Shown here one piece after another: positions 8,666 through 16,879 of a DNA stretch of 20,678 bases. Numbering within the stretch: the stretch's first letter is position 1; the number at the start of each line of letters is the position of its first letter. This DNA is from Prevotella sp. GTDB taxonomy: Bacteria; Bacteroidota; Bacteroidia; Bacteroidales; Bacteroidaceae. Both the position numbers and the translations under genes were made by a program. Location: contig JAHHQW010000044.1 of assembly GCA_020026195.1 (NCBI GenBank), positions 1-20,678 of the forward strand, read 5' to 3'. Under the pieces are notes generated by a model that saw only the letters and a program-made list of their open reading frames with translations, was not told the DNA's origin and did no database searches.

Positions 8666-10185
8666 TTCTTTCTAAGTCGTGCTACTGGTATTCCTAACTG
8701 TTTTCTGTATTTTGCTACTGTTCGCCTTGCTATAGCAAAACCTTTCTTTTCCATTTCTTTGCATATAGCCTGGTCGTTCAACGGATGTTTCTTATCTTCG
8801 GCATCTATAAGTTCCTGTAATGCCATCTTTATCTTTCGTGTTGGAAGTTCCTCACCTTCTTCATTTACATATCCGTTACTGAAGAAATGTCTCAACTTAA
8901 ATATGCCCCATGGTGTCTGTGCATACTTTAGATTGCTGACACGCGAAATAGTTGAAATGTCAAGACCTGTTCTGTCGGCAACGTCTTTCAATATCATCGG
9001 TTTTATTTCGGCTTCATCACCATCTTGAAAATATTTCTTCTGAATATCTATTATGGCCTTCATTGTTACGAACAATGTATGACGACGTTGTTTTACAGCT
9101 TCAATGAAGCCCTGCGCCCTCTCCACATTCTGTTTGGTAATAACAAAGTTTTCTTTCTGCCTTTTATTAAGAGTTTCTTTATTTTGCGTATATTGTTCAA
9201 GAAGGTCTTTATATTCCTGAGGTATAAAAAGTTCGGGCAGCATGCCGTTGTTCACAGTAAAACTAACTCGCCCGTCATCATCTGTCACGATTGTGAAATC
9301 AGGTGTTACCTGCTGCATCTTGCTGCCTTCTGTCTCACCTAACGAAGCTCCCGGCTTAGGATTAAGTTTGGTAAGTTCAGATGCCAGCACTTCCGATTTT
9401 TCTTCGCTGATATTAAGCTGCTGACGTATCTTATCCCAATGTTTATTCATGAAATCATCATAATAATCAGAGATAATCTTATACATCAGTTTCGTAATAT
9501 CATTCTTTTCTTTTCGCTGTATCTGCAACAGAAGACATTCTCTAAGATCGCGTGCGCCAATGCCAGCAGGATCGAACTGCTGTAACAGTTTTATCATATG
9601 CTGCATTTCCTCAGGAGTAACATATATATTGTCGTATATTGCAAGTTCATCTATGATATTATCAGGATTACTTCTAAGAAGTCCGTCGTTATCAAGAGAA
9701 CCTATAAGATACTCCATGACTTCTTTTTCTTTTTCTGTAAGAACAAGCATGTTCATCTGTTCTTTCAGTGTATCATAGAAAGAATCCTTGCTCCCATAGG
9801 TCTGTTCCTCATAATCAGCATTACGTATATTATCATAACATGAAAGGTTCTTCATCACATCATCGCCTCCCAAAGTACCATAAGCATCGTCAAGAGCCTG
9901 GTCCTTTTCGTGCTCAGTAAAAGAGTCTATCTCATCGTCATCATAATCTTCTCCTTCAGTATCAGAACTCTTATATTCATCATCTACACTTTTATACTCA
10001 TCATCAGCATTGTAAGAATTCGAGTCCTTATCCAAAGCCCAGTTTTCTATTAACTCGGCATTTACATAATCCTCAAGTTTTGCAAGCGGCATCTCCAGCA
10101 TACGTATCTGTAACATATGCTGATGTGAAAGTTTCAACTGTTGCTTTGTTTCCTGACGCTGATTCTGTACTAAATTCTGAGACAT
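8662..10185 (-). CDS. rpoN: RNA polymerase sigma-54 factor
   Basis: Alternative sigma factor that recognises -24/-12 promoters and needs an AAA+ activator to open DNA. Region I is the glutamine- and leucine-rich N-terminus (1-50: NQRQETKQQLKLSHQ and onwards). Region II is a long acidic stretch (about 52-112) with a tandem DDEYKS repeat at 61-66 and 68-73. A core-binding part follows (about 130-310). The helix-turn-helix lies around 399-433 (LDISTISRVSNLKYAQTPWG), and the diagnostic RpoN box ARRTVAKYRK is at 486-495. The 507-residue length is normal. It follows the duplicated hypothetical gene by six bases and overlaps the PAP2-like gene. No sigma-54 activator gene is in the window. Confidence 0.97.
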   Translation of the reverse strand: MSQNLVQNQRQETKQQLKLSHQHMLQIRMLEMPLAKLEDYVNAELIENWALDKDSNSYNADDEYKSVDDEYKSSDTEGEDYDDDEIDSFTEHEKDQALDDAYGTLGGDDVMKNLSCYDNIRNADYEEQTYGSKDSFYDTLKEQMNMLVLTEKEKEVMEYLIGSLDNDGLLRSNPDNIIDELAIYDNIYVTPEEMQHMIKLLQQFDPAGIGARDLRECLLLQIQRKEKNDITKLMYKIISDYYDDFMNKHWDKIRQQLNISEEKSEVLASELTKLNPKPGASLGETEGSKMQQVTPDFTIVTDDDGRVSFTVNNGMLPELFIPQEYKDLLEQYTQNKETLNKRQKENFVITKQNVERAQGFIEAVKQRRHTLFVTMKAIIDIQKKYFQDGDEAEIKPMILKDVADRTGLDISTISRVSNLKYAQTPWGIFKLRHFFSNGYVNEEGEELPTRKIKMALQELIDAEDKKHPLNDQAICKEMEKKGFAIARRTVAKYRKQLGIPVARLRKK

Positions 10186-10191
10186 ATAGGT

Positions 10192-10863
10192 TTATTCAAA
10201 ATATTCTTTTAATTCTTCTACTCTTTTGTTTAATTTTTCAGGAGAATCGTTGGCATATTCTCTCCATACCTCACTGCATGCTTTATAAAGGCTGTCGTTT
10301 TCATCTTTTTCACGATTCATTATAGGATCACACGCAAGAAAAGTCTGCATTATAAGTAGAACATTCTTCTTACTGATTCCCAGTTGTTTTGACAAATCGA
10401 CTATTTCAGGAGTATTTTCTTCCATTGCCGTCGGCATAATGGTAGGATAAACTTTCAGTACCATTACAAGCATCACCGGCAATATGTTTTTATAGCCTTC
10501 TATTGGAAGAAACATATTTTCGAACGACTGGATAGTCTTTACATCCTTATAGAATTTTTCTGCCTTACCGAAACCACGCATTTTACGAATTTTGCATACG
10601 GCATCGTTAAGTTTTTTAGGATTATTCGAATAAGTATTCCACAAATGTTTAAGACTGGGAGTATTTTCTTTGTTTTCCTCGAACTCCTGCATTTTCTTTA
10701 ATATTGTCTGCGGTTCGATATGCAGTTCAAGGCTGAGGTTTACAAGGCTTCTCGAATAGAGAGGCTTCAACCCGACAGGACTTTCAAGATAGAGCTGCAT
10801 CAGAAACAACAAATATTCATTATTCCAACTTGGAGATTCAATCATACAACATACTATTTTCAT
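10192..10863 (-). CDS. Hypothetical protein with two repeated helical domains, upstream of rpoN
   Basis: No family is recognised. The 223 residues consist of two similar halves, about 17-95 and 126-220. Each has a hydrophobic helix, a helix-turn-helix-like segment (SLVNLSLELHIEPQTILKKM at 39-58; EIVDLSKQLGISKKNVLLIM at 153-172) and a closing W-x2-Y-x-N-x-P-x-K-L-N motif (W75 and W200 regions). There is no signal peptide or membrane segment, so it is probably cytoplasmic. Six bases separate it from rpoN, so the two are made together and a DNA- or RNA polymerase-related role is conceivable but unproven. A TATTTTTG box lies just before the annotated ATG. If that box is the promoter, translation may start at M7 (10845). 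Confidence 0.8.
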   Translation of the reverse strand: MKIVCCMIESPSWNNEYLLFLMQLYLESPVGLKPLYSRSLVNLSLELHIEPQTILKKMQEFEENKENTPSLKHLWNTYSNNPKKLNDAVCKIRKMRGFGKAEKFYKDVKTIQSFENMFLPIEGYKNILPVMLVMVLKVYPTIMPTAMEENTPEIVDLSKQLGISKKNVLLIMQTFLACDPIMNREKDENDSLYKACSEVWREYANDSPEKLNKRVEELKEYFE

Positions 10864-10864
10864 G

Positions 10865-10872
10865 CAAAAATA
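10865..10872 (-). promoter_or_regulatory. Candidate -7 box for the rpoN operon
   Basis: TATTTTTG on the minus strand matches TAnnTTTG exactly and lies one base before the ATG at 10863. No good -33 box is present at the usual distance. If used, transcription would begin around 10860, inside the annotated start region, implying a leaderless message or a start at the next ATG (10845). Confidence 0.4.
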
Positions 10873-10970
10873 CTCTAAAAAACTGACAAGCAGTAAATAA
10901 ACAAATACTTTTTATATTTTTTCATACAAAAAGTATAGACACAGCCGACAGGCAACAGTATAAAAAACAT

Positions 10971-11024
10971 AAAAGCATTAAGCAGATATTTATCATTTCG
11001 ATAAAATTTCTGCTTAATGCTTTT
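10971..11024 (-). terminator. Long-stem terminator of the HU gene
   Basis: Arms at 10971-10986 and 11009-11024 are perfect reverse complements over 16 bases, with a 22-base loop that contains a smaller TTTATC/GATAAA pairing. On the minus strand the stem ends in TTTT, followed by ATG and a further T run. It begins 22 bases after the HU stop codon. Confidence 0.88.
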
Positions 11025-11046
11025 TAAATATTTCAATTATCTTCGC

Positions 11047-11322
11047 TTATTTATTTACAGCATCTTCAAGAGCCTGGCCAGCCTTGAACTTTACAACTGT
11101 CTTTGCCGGAATAACGATTGATTCCTTTGTACGAAGATTTACACCCTTGCGTTCAGGACGCTCAGATGTCATAAATGTTCCAAAACCAATAAGGGCAACT
11201 TTATCACCTTTTACCATAGCTTCCTGTAAAGCTTCCAATGTTGCTTCAAGAGCTTTCTTTGAGTCTGTCTTTGAAAGACCTGAGATAGCCGAAATTTTTT
11301 CTACTAATTCTGATTTATTCAT
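11047..11322 (-). CDS. HU/IHF-family DNA-binding protein
   Basis: Small nucleoid protein of 91 residues that bends DNA as a dimer. It aligns without gaps to E. coli HU: MNKSELVEKI at the start, GDKVALIGFGTF at 39-50, and VVKFKAGQALEDAV near the end. The DNA-gripping arm runs from about 52 to 75. At position 63, where nearly all HU and IHF proteins have the proline that wedges between base pairs (N-P), this protein has leucine (N62-L63). It is a single-gene unit with a strong promoter (11377-11407) and terminator. It is divergent from the rhomboid gene. It could be a specialised paralogue rather than the main HU of the cell. Confidence 0.94.
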   Translation of the reverse strand: MNKSELVEKISAISGLSKTDSKKALEATLEALQEAMVKGDKVALIGFGTFMTSERPERKGVNLRTKESIVIPAKTVVKFKAGQALEDAVNK

Positions 11323-11376
11323 AACTTGGTATTTTAGTTGTTAGATATTATCGTTAACTAAGTTGTTTGTCTTTCG

Positions 11377-11407
11377 CAAATATAGATTATTAGTTTTACA
11401 AATCAAA
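11377..11407 (-). promoter_or_regulatory. Bacteroidota-type promoter of the HU gene
   Basis: On the minus strand a TTTG (11407-11404) is followed after 19 bases by TATATTTG (11384-11377), which fits the -33/-7 arrangement with an exact TAnnTTTG. The predicted start near 11370 gives a leader of about 48 bases. Confidence 0.8.
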
Positions 11408-11489
11408 CAAAAAATAAAAAAAAATGAAGAATTTAATAAAAAGAGCAACGTAAAAGGGAGAAAACATGAGCATTAACGGATATTTTTAG

Positions 11490-11497
11490 TATTTTTG
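11490..11497 (+). promoter_or_regulatory. -7 box for the rhomboid-EEP operon
   Basis: TATTTTTG is an exact TAnnTTTG box, 27 bases before the rhomboid ATG. I see no TTG at the expected -33 distance, so this promoter may be weaker than the one facing the other way for HU. Confidence 0.55.
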
Positions 11498-11524
11498 CCG
11501 CCATAGAAAATAAAAATAAAGAAC

Positions 11525-12418
11525 ATGCGAAGCATTCCAACAATAACTAAGAATTTGCTAATCATCAACATCTTGATGTTTTTTGCAACTTTCGTTTTTG
11601 ACAAAAGAGGTGTAGATCTTAACAGTTTGTTAGGACTGCATTTCTTCCTTGCACCCGATTACAACATTCTACAACTTTTTACGTATATGTTCATGCATGC
11701 TAACCTTGAGCATATCTTTTTTAACATGTTTGCTCTGTGGATGTTCGGATGCGTCATTGAAAATGTATGGGGACCTAAAAAATTCCTTTTCTATTATATC
11801 GCCTGTGGTGTCGGAGCTGGCCTTATACAGGAGATTTCTCAATTTACCAATTTAGTACTGATGAACCCTGGCTTAAGCTTCTCAGAAATATTCAGGGCAG
11901 CAGAAAGTCCGCAAAATGCAGCACTGCTTAATCTATGGACGACAGTGGGCGCATCAGGTTCTATTTATGCCATTCTTTTGGCTTTTGGAATGACATTTCC
12001 CGAAAACCGTATCTTTATATTCCCTCTGCCTATTCCGATTAAGGCAAAATGGTTCATTACGTTCTATATCGTCCTTGAACTTCTTATGGCCCTCGGAACA
12101 TCTGGCGATAATGTGGCTCACTTTGCACACCTCGGAGGTATGCTTTTTGGTTTCATTATGATAAGATACTGGAATAACCGCGGCAATGGAAACAATTACA
12201 ATTCATTCTCAGGAGATACTGTGATTGGTAAGTGGAAAAATCGCTTCAACAACAGGCGCAACAACGATTCTTACAATGATAAGGATGCAGACAGACAATA
12301 TAATGCCGATAAGAAGAAACGAGAAGAGGAAATAGACCGTATTTTAGAAAAAGTTAAACGTAGTGGTTACGACAGTTTGTCTAAAGAAGAGAAAGAGAAA
12401 TTGTTTGACAACAAATAA
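11525..12418 (+). CDS. Rhomboid-family intramembrane serine protease
   Basis: Inner-membrane protease of 297 residues that cleaves transmembrane segments. The core (about 10-215) has roughly six membrane helices, the HANLEHIFFN motif (58-67), the nucleophile S144 in GASGS (142-146) and the catalytic histidine H202 in AHLGG (201-205), with a second histidine H199 just before. After the core comes an Asn/Arg/Lys-rich linker (217-265), then a short charged tail (about 268-297: DRILEKVKRSGYDSLSKEE). That tail is a C-terminal motif I know from many Bacteroidota rhomboids (DUF6576-like). The next gene begins six bases later. The substrate is unknown. Confidence 0.93.
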   Translation: MRSIPTITKNLLIINILMFFATFVFDKRGVDLNSLLGLHFFLAPDYNILQLFTYMFMHANLEHIFFNMFALWMFGCVIENVWGPKKFLFYYIACGVGAGLIQEISQFTNLVLMNPGLSFSEIFRAAESPQNAALLNLWTTVGASGSIYAILLAFGMTFPENRIFIFPLPIPIKAKWFITFYIVLELLMALGTSGDNVAHFAHLGGMLFGFIMIRYWNNRGNGNNYNSFSGDTVIGKWKNRFNNRRNNDSYNDKDADRQYNADKKKREEEIDRILEKVKRSGYDSLSKEEKEKLFDNK

Positions 12419-12424
12419 CCATAT

Positions 12425-13525
12425 ATGTTTGGTAAAATTAAAAGTACATTATACGGAATAGCTGCATTAATAAATATAATAATAATTGCAGCAATGATAA
12501 TAACCGGATATGGCGGATACGCCAGTCCGGTTTCGCATAGCTATATAGCTGTAAGTACATTATCATTCCCTATTTTTCTTGTATTTAACATTATCTTCTG
12601 TATGTTCTGGATGATATTTAAATTTAAATTCTTGTTAATTCCTTTAACAGGATTTATTATTTGTTACCAGCCTATACGAACATACAGTCCTATAAACAAC
12701 GCGTCTGAACCCACACCCGATGCTATTAAATTCATATCGTACAACATATGTGCATTTAGAGAATACGACTTTGCAGAAGGCGAAGAGAACCCCACAATAA
12801 CATATCTGGAGAACTGCGATGCCGACATAATATGCCTACAGGAAGCTATTCACGGAGAAAGAATCAACAAACTGATAGAAAGAAAGTTATCAAGACTATA
12901 TCCTTATCAGGAATTTTGTTTGAAGAAAGGTAACGGGGTTGCTATAATGAGCCGTTTCCCTATTATTTCCAGCGACAGCATAAACTACGCTTCAAATTCC
13001 AATTTAAGTTACGCATGGAAACTAAACATCGAAGGTGACACAGTACTGGTAATTAACAATCATTTAGAAAGTAACAAGTTATCCAGCGACGACCGAAAGA
13101 AGTTTAAAGATTTAGTAAAACAACACGTACACGACAAACAAGCTGAAGAAGATTCCAAGCTCTTATTCAAAAAACTTGCCGAAGCATCTGAGATACGTGC
13201 TCCACAGGCAGACAGTATCGCAAAATACATAGAAAACAACAAAAGATACAGCATTATAGCCTGTGGTGACTTTAACGACAGTCCGCTCTCTTATGCACGC
13301 CGTACAATAGGCAGAAAACTGAACGATTGTTTCATCGAAGCAGGTTCAGGACCAGGCATATCTTACCATACGGGAGGCTTTTACGTAAGGATTGACAACA
13401 TCTTGTGCAGCAACGACTGGGATATAATCAAGTGTGAAATAGACAGAAAAATAGCAACATCCGACCATTATCCTATCTGCAGTTGGATAAAAAAGAGGTC
13501 GAAATCAGTGAAAAACAATAATTAA
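12425..13525 (+). CDS. Membrane-anchored endonuclease/exonuclease/phosphatase-fold protein
   Basis: Two or three N-terminal hydrophobic segments (about 10-30, 43-66, 69-81) are followed by an EEP-fold domain (about 100-355). The metal and catalytic set of this superfamily is visible: N107 (SYNI), E140 (CLQE), H213 (NNHLES), D282 and N284 (GDFND), D324-N325 and the terminal D347-H348 (SDHYPI). Members hydrolyse phosphodiesters in nucleic acids or phosphates in lipids, and sequence alone does not tell which. By family habit the catalytic part may face the periplasm. It starts six bases after the rhomboid stop, so the two are co-transcribed. No terminator is evident after it. Confidence 0.88.
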   Translation: MFGKIKSTLYGIAALINIIIIAAMIITGYGGYASPVSHSYIAVSTLSFPIFLVFNIIFCMFWMIFKFKFLLIPLTGFIICYQPIRTYSPINNASEPTPDAIKFISYNICAFREYDFAEGEENPTITYLENCDADIICLQEAIHGERINKLIERKLSRLYPYQEFCLKKGNGVAIMSRFPIISSDSINYASNSNLSYAWKLNIEGDTVLVINNHLESNKLSSDDRKKFKDLVKQHVHDKQAEEDSKLLFKKLAEASEIRAPQADSIAKYIENNKRYSIIACGDFNDSPLSYARRTIGRKLNDCFIEAGSGPGISYHTGGFYVRIDNILCSNDWDIIKCEIDRKIATSDHYPICSWIKKRSKSVKNNN

Positions 13526-13537
13526 ACTCTATAAATT

Positions 13538-13567
13538 TTTCATAACGTGAAAAAATAACTATCTTTG
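13538..13567 (+). promoter_or_regulatory. Promoter of secDF
   Basis: TATCTTTG at 13560-13567 is an exact TAnnTTTG box. A TTTC at 13538-13541, 18 bases upstream, is an imperfect -33 box. The expected start near 13574 gives a leader of about 45 A-rich bases before the secDF ATG. Confidence 0.6.
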
Positions 13568-13619
13568 CACGTCATATATTGTAAACAGAAAAACAATAAT
13601 TTAAATAATAAAAAACAAA

Positions 13620-16577
13620 ATGCAAAACAAAGGAATTGTAATTGTAACAGCCGTCTTATTGACGCTTGCAAGCATTTTCTATTTGTCATTCTCTTTTGCC
13701 ACAAGTCACTATGATTCTGAGGCAGAAAAGATTGAAGACCCTATTGCAAGACAGGAGTATAAAGACTCTGTTAAGTATCTGGGTATCTATTCTTACCAGA
13801 AATGCTTGGAAACACAAATCGGTCTCGGACTTGACCTTAAAGGCGGTATGAACGTAATCCTCGAGATTTCCGTTCCCGATGTAATCGACGTTCTCGCTGA
13901 TCACAAAACTGACCCAGCTTACGTTAAGTCGATGACAGAAGCTAAGAAAGAAGAAGAGACAAGTCAAAGCGACTTCATTTCTCTCTTCATCAAGTATTAT
14001 CACAAGAATGCCGAAGGCCACAAGCTTGCAGAGATTTTTGCTACACAGCAGATGAAGGGCAAGGTAAGCACACAGAGCAGCGACAAGGAAGTTGAAAAAG
14101 CTCTCCGTGACGAAGTACAGGCTGCCATTGACAACTCATACAACGTTGTCCGCAACCGTATCGATAAGTTCGGTGTCGTACAGCCCAACATTCAGAAGCT
14201 CGAAGGTCAGGAAGGACGTATCATGGTAGAAATGCCTGGTGTTCGCGAACCCGAACGTGTACGTAAGCTCCTCCAGGGTAGTGCAAACCTCGAGTTCTGG
14301 GAAACATTCAATGCAAGTGATGTTACAAGTTACCTTTCACAGCTCGACATGCGTGCCGCTGCTGATGCAAGCATAAACACAACAGACACTACAAAGGTAG
14401 CAGAAGAGGCTAAGAGCGACAGCGCAAAAGTTGACGCAGCTTCACTCCTTGCAAAGAAGGAAGGAGAAACAAAGGCAGATGCAAACCATCCTCTGTTCTC
14501 ACTTCTTCAGCCCGCACACCCGCAGTCACTTGCAATCGTTGGTTATGCTAACGAACGCGATACAGCTGCAATCAACAAGATTATCTATTCTGAAACTGCA
14601 AAGCAGATTCTTCCTTCAGATGTGAAGCTGCTCTGGGGCGCAAAACCCGCAGACGGCATGACAAGCAAGAACATCTACGAACTGTATGCTCTGAAGATAA
14701 CACAGACATCAGGACGTGCTCCTCTTGAAGGTGACGTTATCACAACAGCTAAAGACGAATTTGACCAGTTCGGTCGTCCTTGTGTAAGCATGCAGATGAA
14801 CACCGATGGTGCTCGCAGATGGGCTCAGCTTACAAAGATGAACGTTGGCAAGGCCATTGCAATTGTTCTTGACGGCGTAGTATACAGTGCTCCACGCGTA
14901 GACGGAGAAATCCCCGGTGGTAGCTCACATATTTCAGGAAACTTCACAATTGAAGATACAAAAGACCTTGCAAACACACTTAAGTCTGGTCGTATGCCGG
15001 CTCCCGCACGAATCGTACAGGAAGACGTCGTAGGTCCTACACTCGGTGCACAGTCAATCCAGCAGGGACTTATCTCAATGGTAGTTGCATTCATCGTACT
15101 TATGATTTACATGCTCATGATGTATGGCTTAATCCCTGGTATGATGGCAAACTGCGCTCTGCTGTTCAACTTATTCTTCACTCTTGGTATTCTGACATCA
15201 TTCCAGGCCGCACTTACAATGCCGGGTATTGCCGGTATGGTTCTGTCACTCGGTATGGCTGTCGATGCTAACGTGCTTATCTACGAACGTACTAAGGAAG
15301 AGCTCCGCAAGGGCAAGGGTGGCAAACAGGCTCTCGATGCCGGTTATTCTAACGCCTTCTCTGCTATCTTCGACTCTAACTTCACATCTATCATTACAGG
15401 TATCATCCTCTACGTATTCGGTACAGGTCCTATCCGTGGTTTCGCTACCACACTTATCATCGGTATCTGCTGTTCATTCTTCACAGCCGTATTCCTGACA
15501 CGTATTGTTTACGAAAGAATGATGAACAAAGGCAAGTGGCTCAACCTCTCATTCGTAACAGGTATTTCTAAGAACCTGCTCCAGGATACTCACTTCCACT
15601 TCATGAAGGCTTACAAGAAGTCATTCACAGTAGCAGGAATCGCTATTATAGCATTTGTCGCATGCTTCTTCCTCAGAGGTATGAGCAAGAGTATCGATTT
15701 CACTGGTGGTCGTAACTATGTTGTCAAGTTTGAAAAGGCCGTAGAGCCTGAACAGGTTACAGCTGCTCTCCGTTCAGAATTCACAGACTGCAACATAAGT
15801 TCTATTTCACTTGGTACAGATCACAAGACTATTCGTATCTCAACAAACTACAAGATTGAGTCTAACAGTCCTACAATTGATGACGAAGTTGAAGAGAAGT
15901 TGTTTAAAGTTCTTTCTAAGGAAGGAATGGTTACACAGAAGAGTGTTGAAGCATTCAAGAATCCTGATATCCGTCAGGGTGGTTCTATCATCAGCAGTAC
16001 AAAGGTTGGTCCTTCAGTAGCTAAGGATATTACAAACGGTGCCATCATCAGCGTTATCCTTGCTCTTATCGCAATCTTCCTGTACATCTTGATTCGTTTC
16101 CACAACGTAGCATTCTCTATTGGTTCTACAGCAGCACTTGCTCTCGATACTCTTATCGTTCTGGGCTTCTACTCTGCTTTCTGGGGAATAGCTCCTTTCT
16201 CTCTCGAAATCGACCAGACATTCATCGGTGCTATTCTGACCGTTATCGGTTACTCTATCAACGATAAAGTGGTTGTATTCGACCGTATCCGTGAAAACCT
16301 CGGACTCTATCAGAAACGTGACCTGCAGACAAACTTCAACAACTCGTTGAACGAAACTCTTGCACGTACAGTTAATACATCAGTTTCTACATTGGTTGTA
16401 TTGCTCTGTATCTTCTTCCTTGGTGGCGACAGCATCCGCAGTTTCTCATTCGCAATGATTCTCGGTGTTATATTCGGTACACTTTCTTCTATGTTCATCG
16501 CAGCTCCTATTGCATATCTTACATTAGGCCGCAAGATCGATGATTCTGAAGAGACAACAGAAGAAGTTAAGAAATAA
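13620..16577 (+). CDS. secDF: Protein translocase subunit SecDF (SecD-SecF fusion)
   Basis: Inner-membrane accessory of the SecYEG translocon that uses the proton gradient to pull exported proteins out. One 985-residue chain holds both halves. The SecD half has an N-terminal membrane helix (about 5-28), GLDLKGG (70-76), the large periplasmic domain with PAPARIVQE before its end, and VDANVLIYER with D549. The SecF half starts near 662, with IDFTGGR (692-698) and a YSINDKVVVFDRIREN segment including D888. The conserved acidic residues in these two membrane helices belong to the proton path in the family. An Ala/Lys/Asp-rich linker at about 244-288 interrupts the periplasmic domain. Fusion of SecD and SecF is usual in Bacteroidota. 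It has its own promoter and a strong terminator. Confidence 0.97.
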   Translation: MQNKGIVIVTAVLLTLASIFYLSFSFATSHYDSEAEKIEDPIARQEYKDSVKYLGIYSYQKCLETQIGLGLDLKGGMNVILEISVPDVIDVLADHKTDPAYVKSMTEAKKEEETSQSDFISLFIKYYHKNAEGHKLAEIFATQQMKGKVSTQSSDKEVEKALRDEVQAAIDNSYNVVRNRIDKFGVVQPNIQKLEGQEGRIMVEMPGVREPERVRKLLQGSANLEFWETFNASDVTSYLSQLDMRAAADASINTTDTTKVAEEAKSDSAKVDAASLLAKKEGETKADANHPLFSLLQPAHPQSLAIVGYANERDTAAINKIIYSETAKQILPSDVKLLWGAKPADGMTSKNIYELYALKITQTSGRAPLEGDVITTAKDEFDQFGRPCVSMQMNTDGARRWAQLTKMNVGKAIAIVLDGVVYSAPRVDGEIPGGSSHISGNFTIEDTKDLANTLKSGRMPAPARIVQEDVVGPTLGAQSIQQGLISMVVAFIVLMIYMLMMYGLIPGMMANCALLFNLFFTLGILTSFQAALTMPGIAGMVLSLGMAVDANVLIYERTKEELRKGKGGKQALDAGYSNAFSAIFDSNFTSIITGIILYVFGTGPIRGFATTLIIGICCSFFTAVFLTRIVYERMMNKGKWLNLSFVTGISKNLLQDTHFHFMKAYKKSFTVAGIAIIAFVACFFLRGMSKSIDFTGGRNYVVKFEKAVEPEQVTAALRSEFTDCNISSISLGTDHKTIRISTNYKIESNSPTIDDEVEEKLFKVLSKEGMVTQKSVEAFKNPDIRQGGSIISSTKVGPSVAKDITNGAIISVILALIAIFLYILIRFHNVAFSIGSTAALALDTLIVLGFYSAFWGIAPFSLEIDQTFIGAILTVIGYSINDKVVVFDRIRENLGLYQKRDLQTNFNNSLNETLARTVNTSVSTLVVLLCIFFLGGDSIRSFSFAMILGVIFGTLSSMFIAAPIAYLTLGRKIDDSEETTEEVKK

Positions 16578-16600
16578 AATTCTCTATTTCTTTAAATAAG

Positions 16601-16637
16601 AAAAGGTGAAGGTCCGTCTGTGACTTTCACCTTTTTT
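16601..16637 (+). terminator. Terminator of secDF
   Basis: AAAAGGTGAA at 16601-16610 pairs with TTCACCTTTT ending at 16634, with a G/T and a further GTC/GAC pairing closing the stem. A T run follows directly. It starts 23 bases after the secDF stop. Confidence 0.88.
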
Positions 16638-16680
16638 ATTATTACAGCTTTAACAACACATACACAACTGGACGAATACG

Positions 16681-16708
16681 TGCATGTGCATATGCAAATA
16701 CACATGCA
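16681..16708. repeat. Inverted repeat TGCATGTG/CACATGCA
   Basis: The arms at 16681-16688 and 16701-16708 are exact reverse complements over eight bases with a 12-base loop that itself contains CATATG. It lies inside the alternating purine/pyrimidine region after the secDF terminator. Function unknown. Confidence 0.5.
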
Positions 16709-16879
16709 TTACAAACAGTAACACACATGTATTAGGAAACTAATGCCATGACACCAGCAAACGACTATCACAGCAACAATAATCTTTTATCATTACGTTT
16801 ACAACGTTTGCGCCCTTACACGGACTTTCTGGCATCATGGAGTGAATGCTATTATTACAAATAATATTTAGAGAAACAT

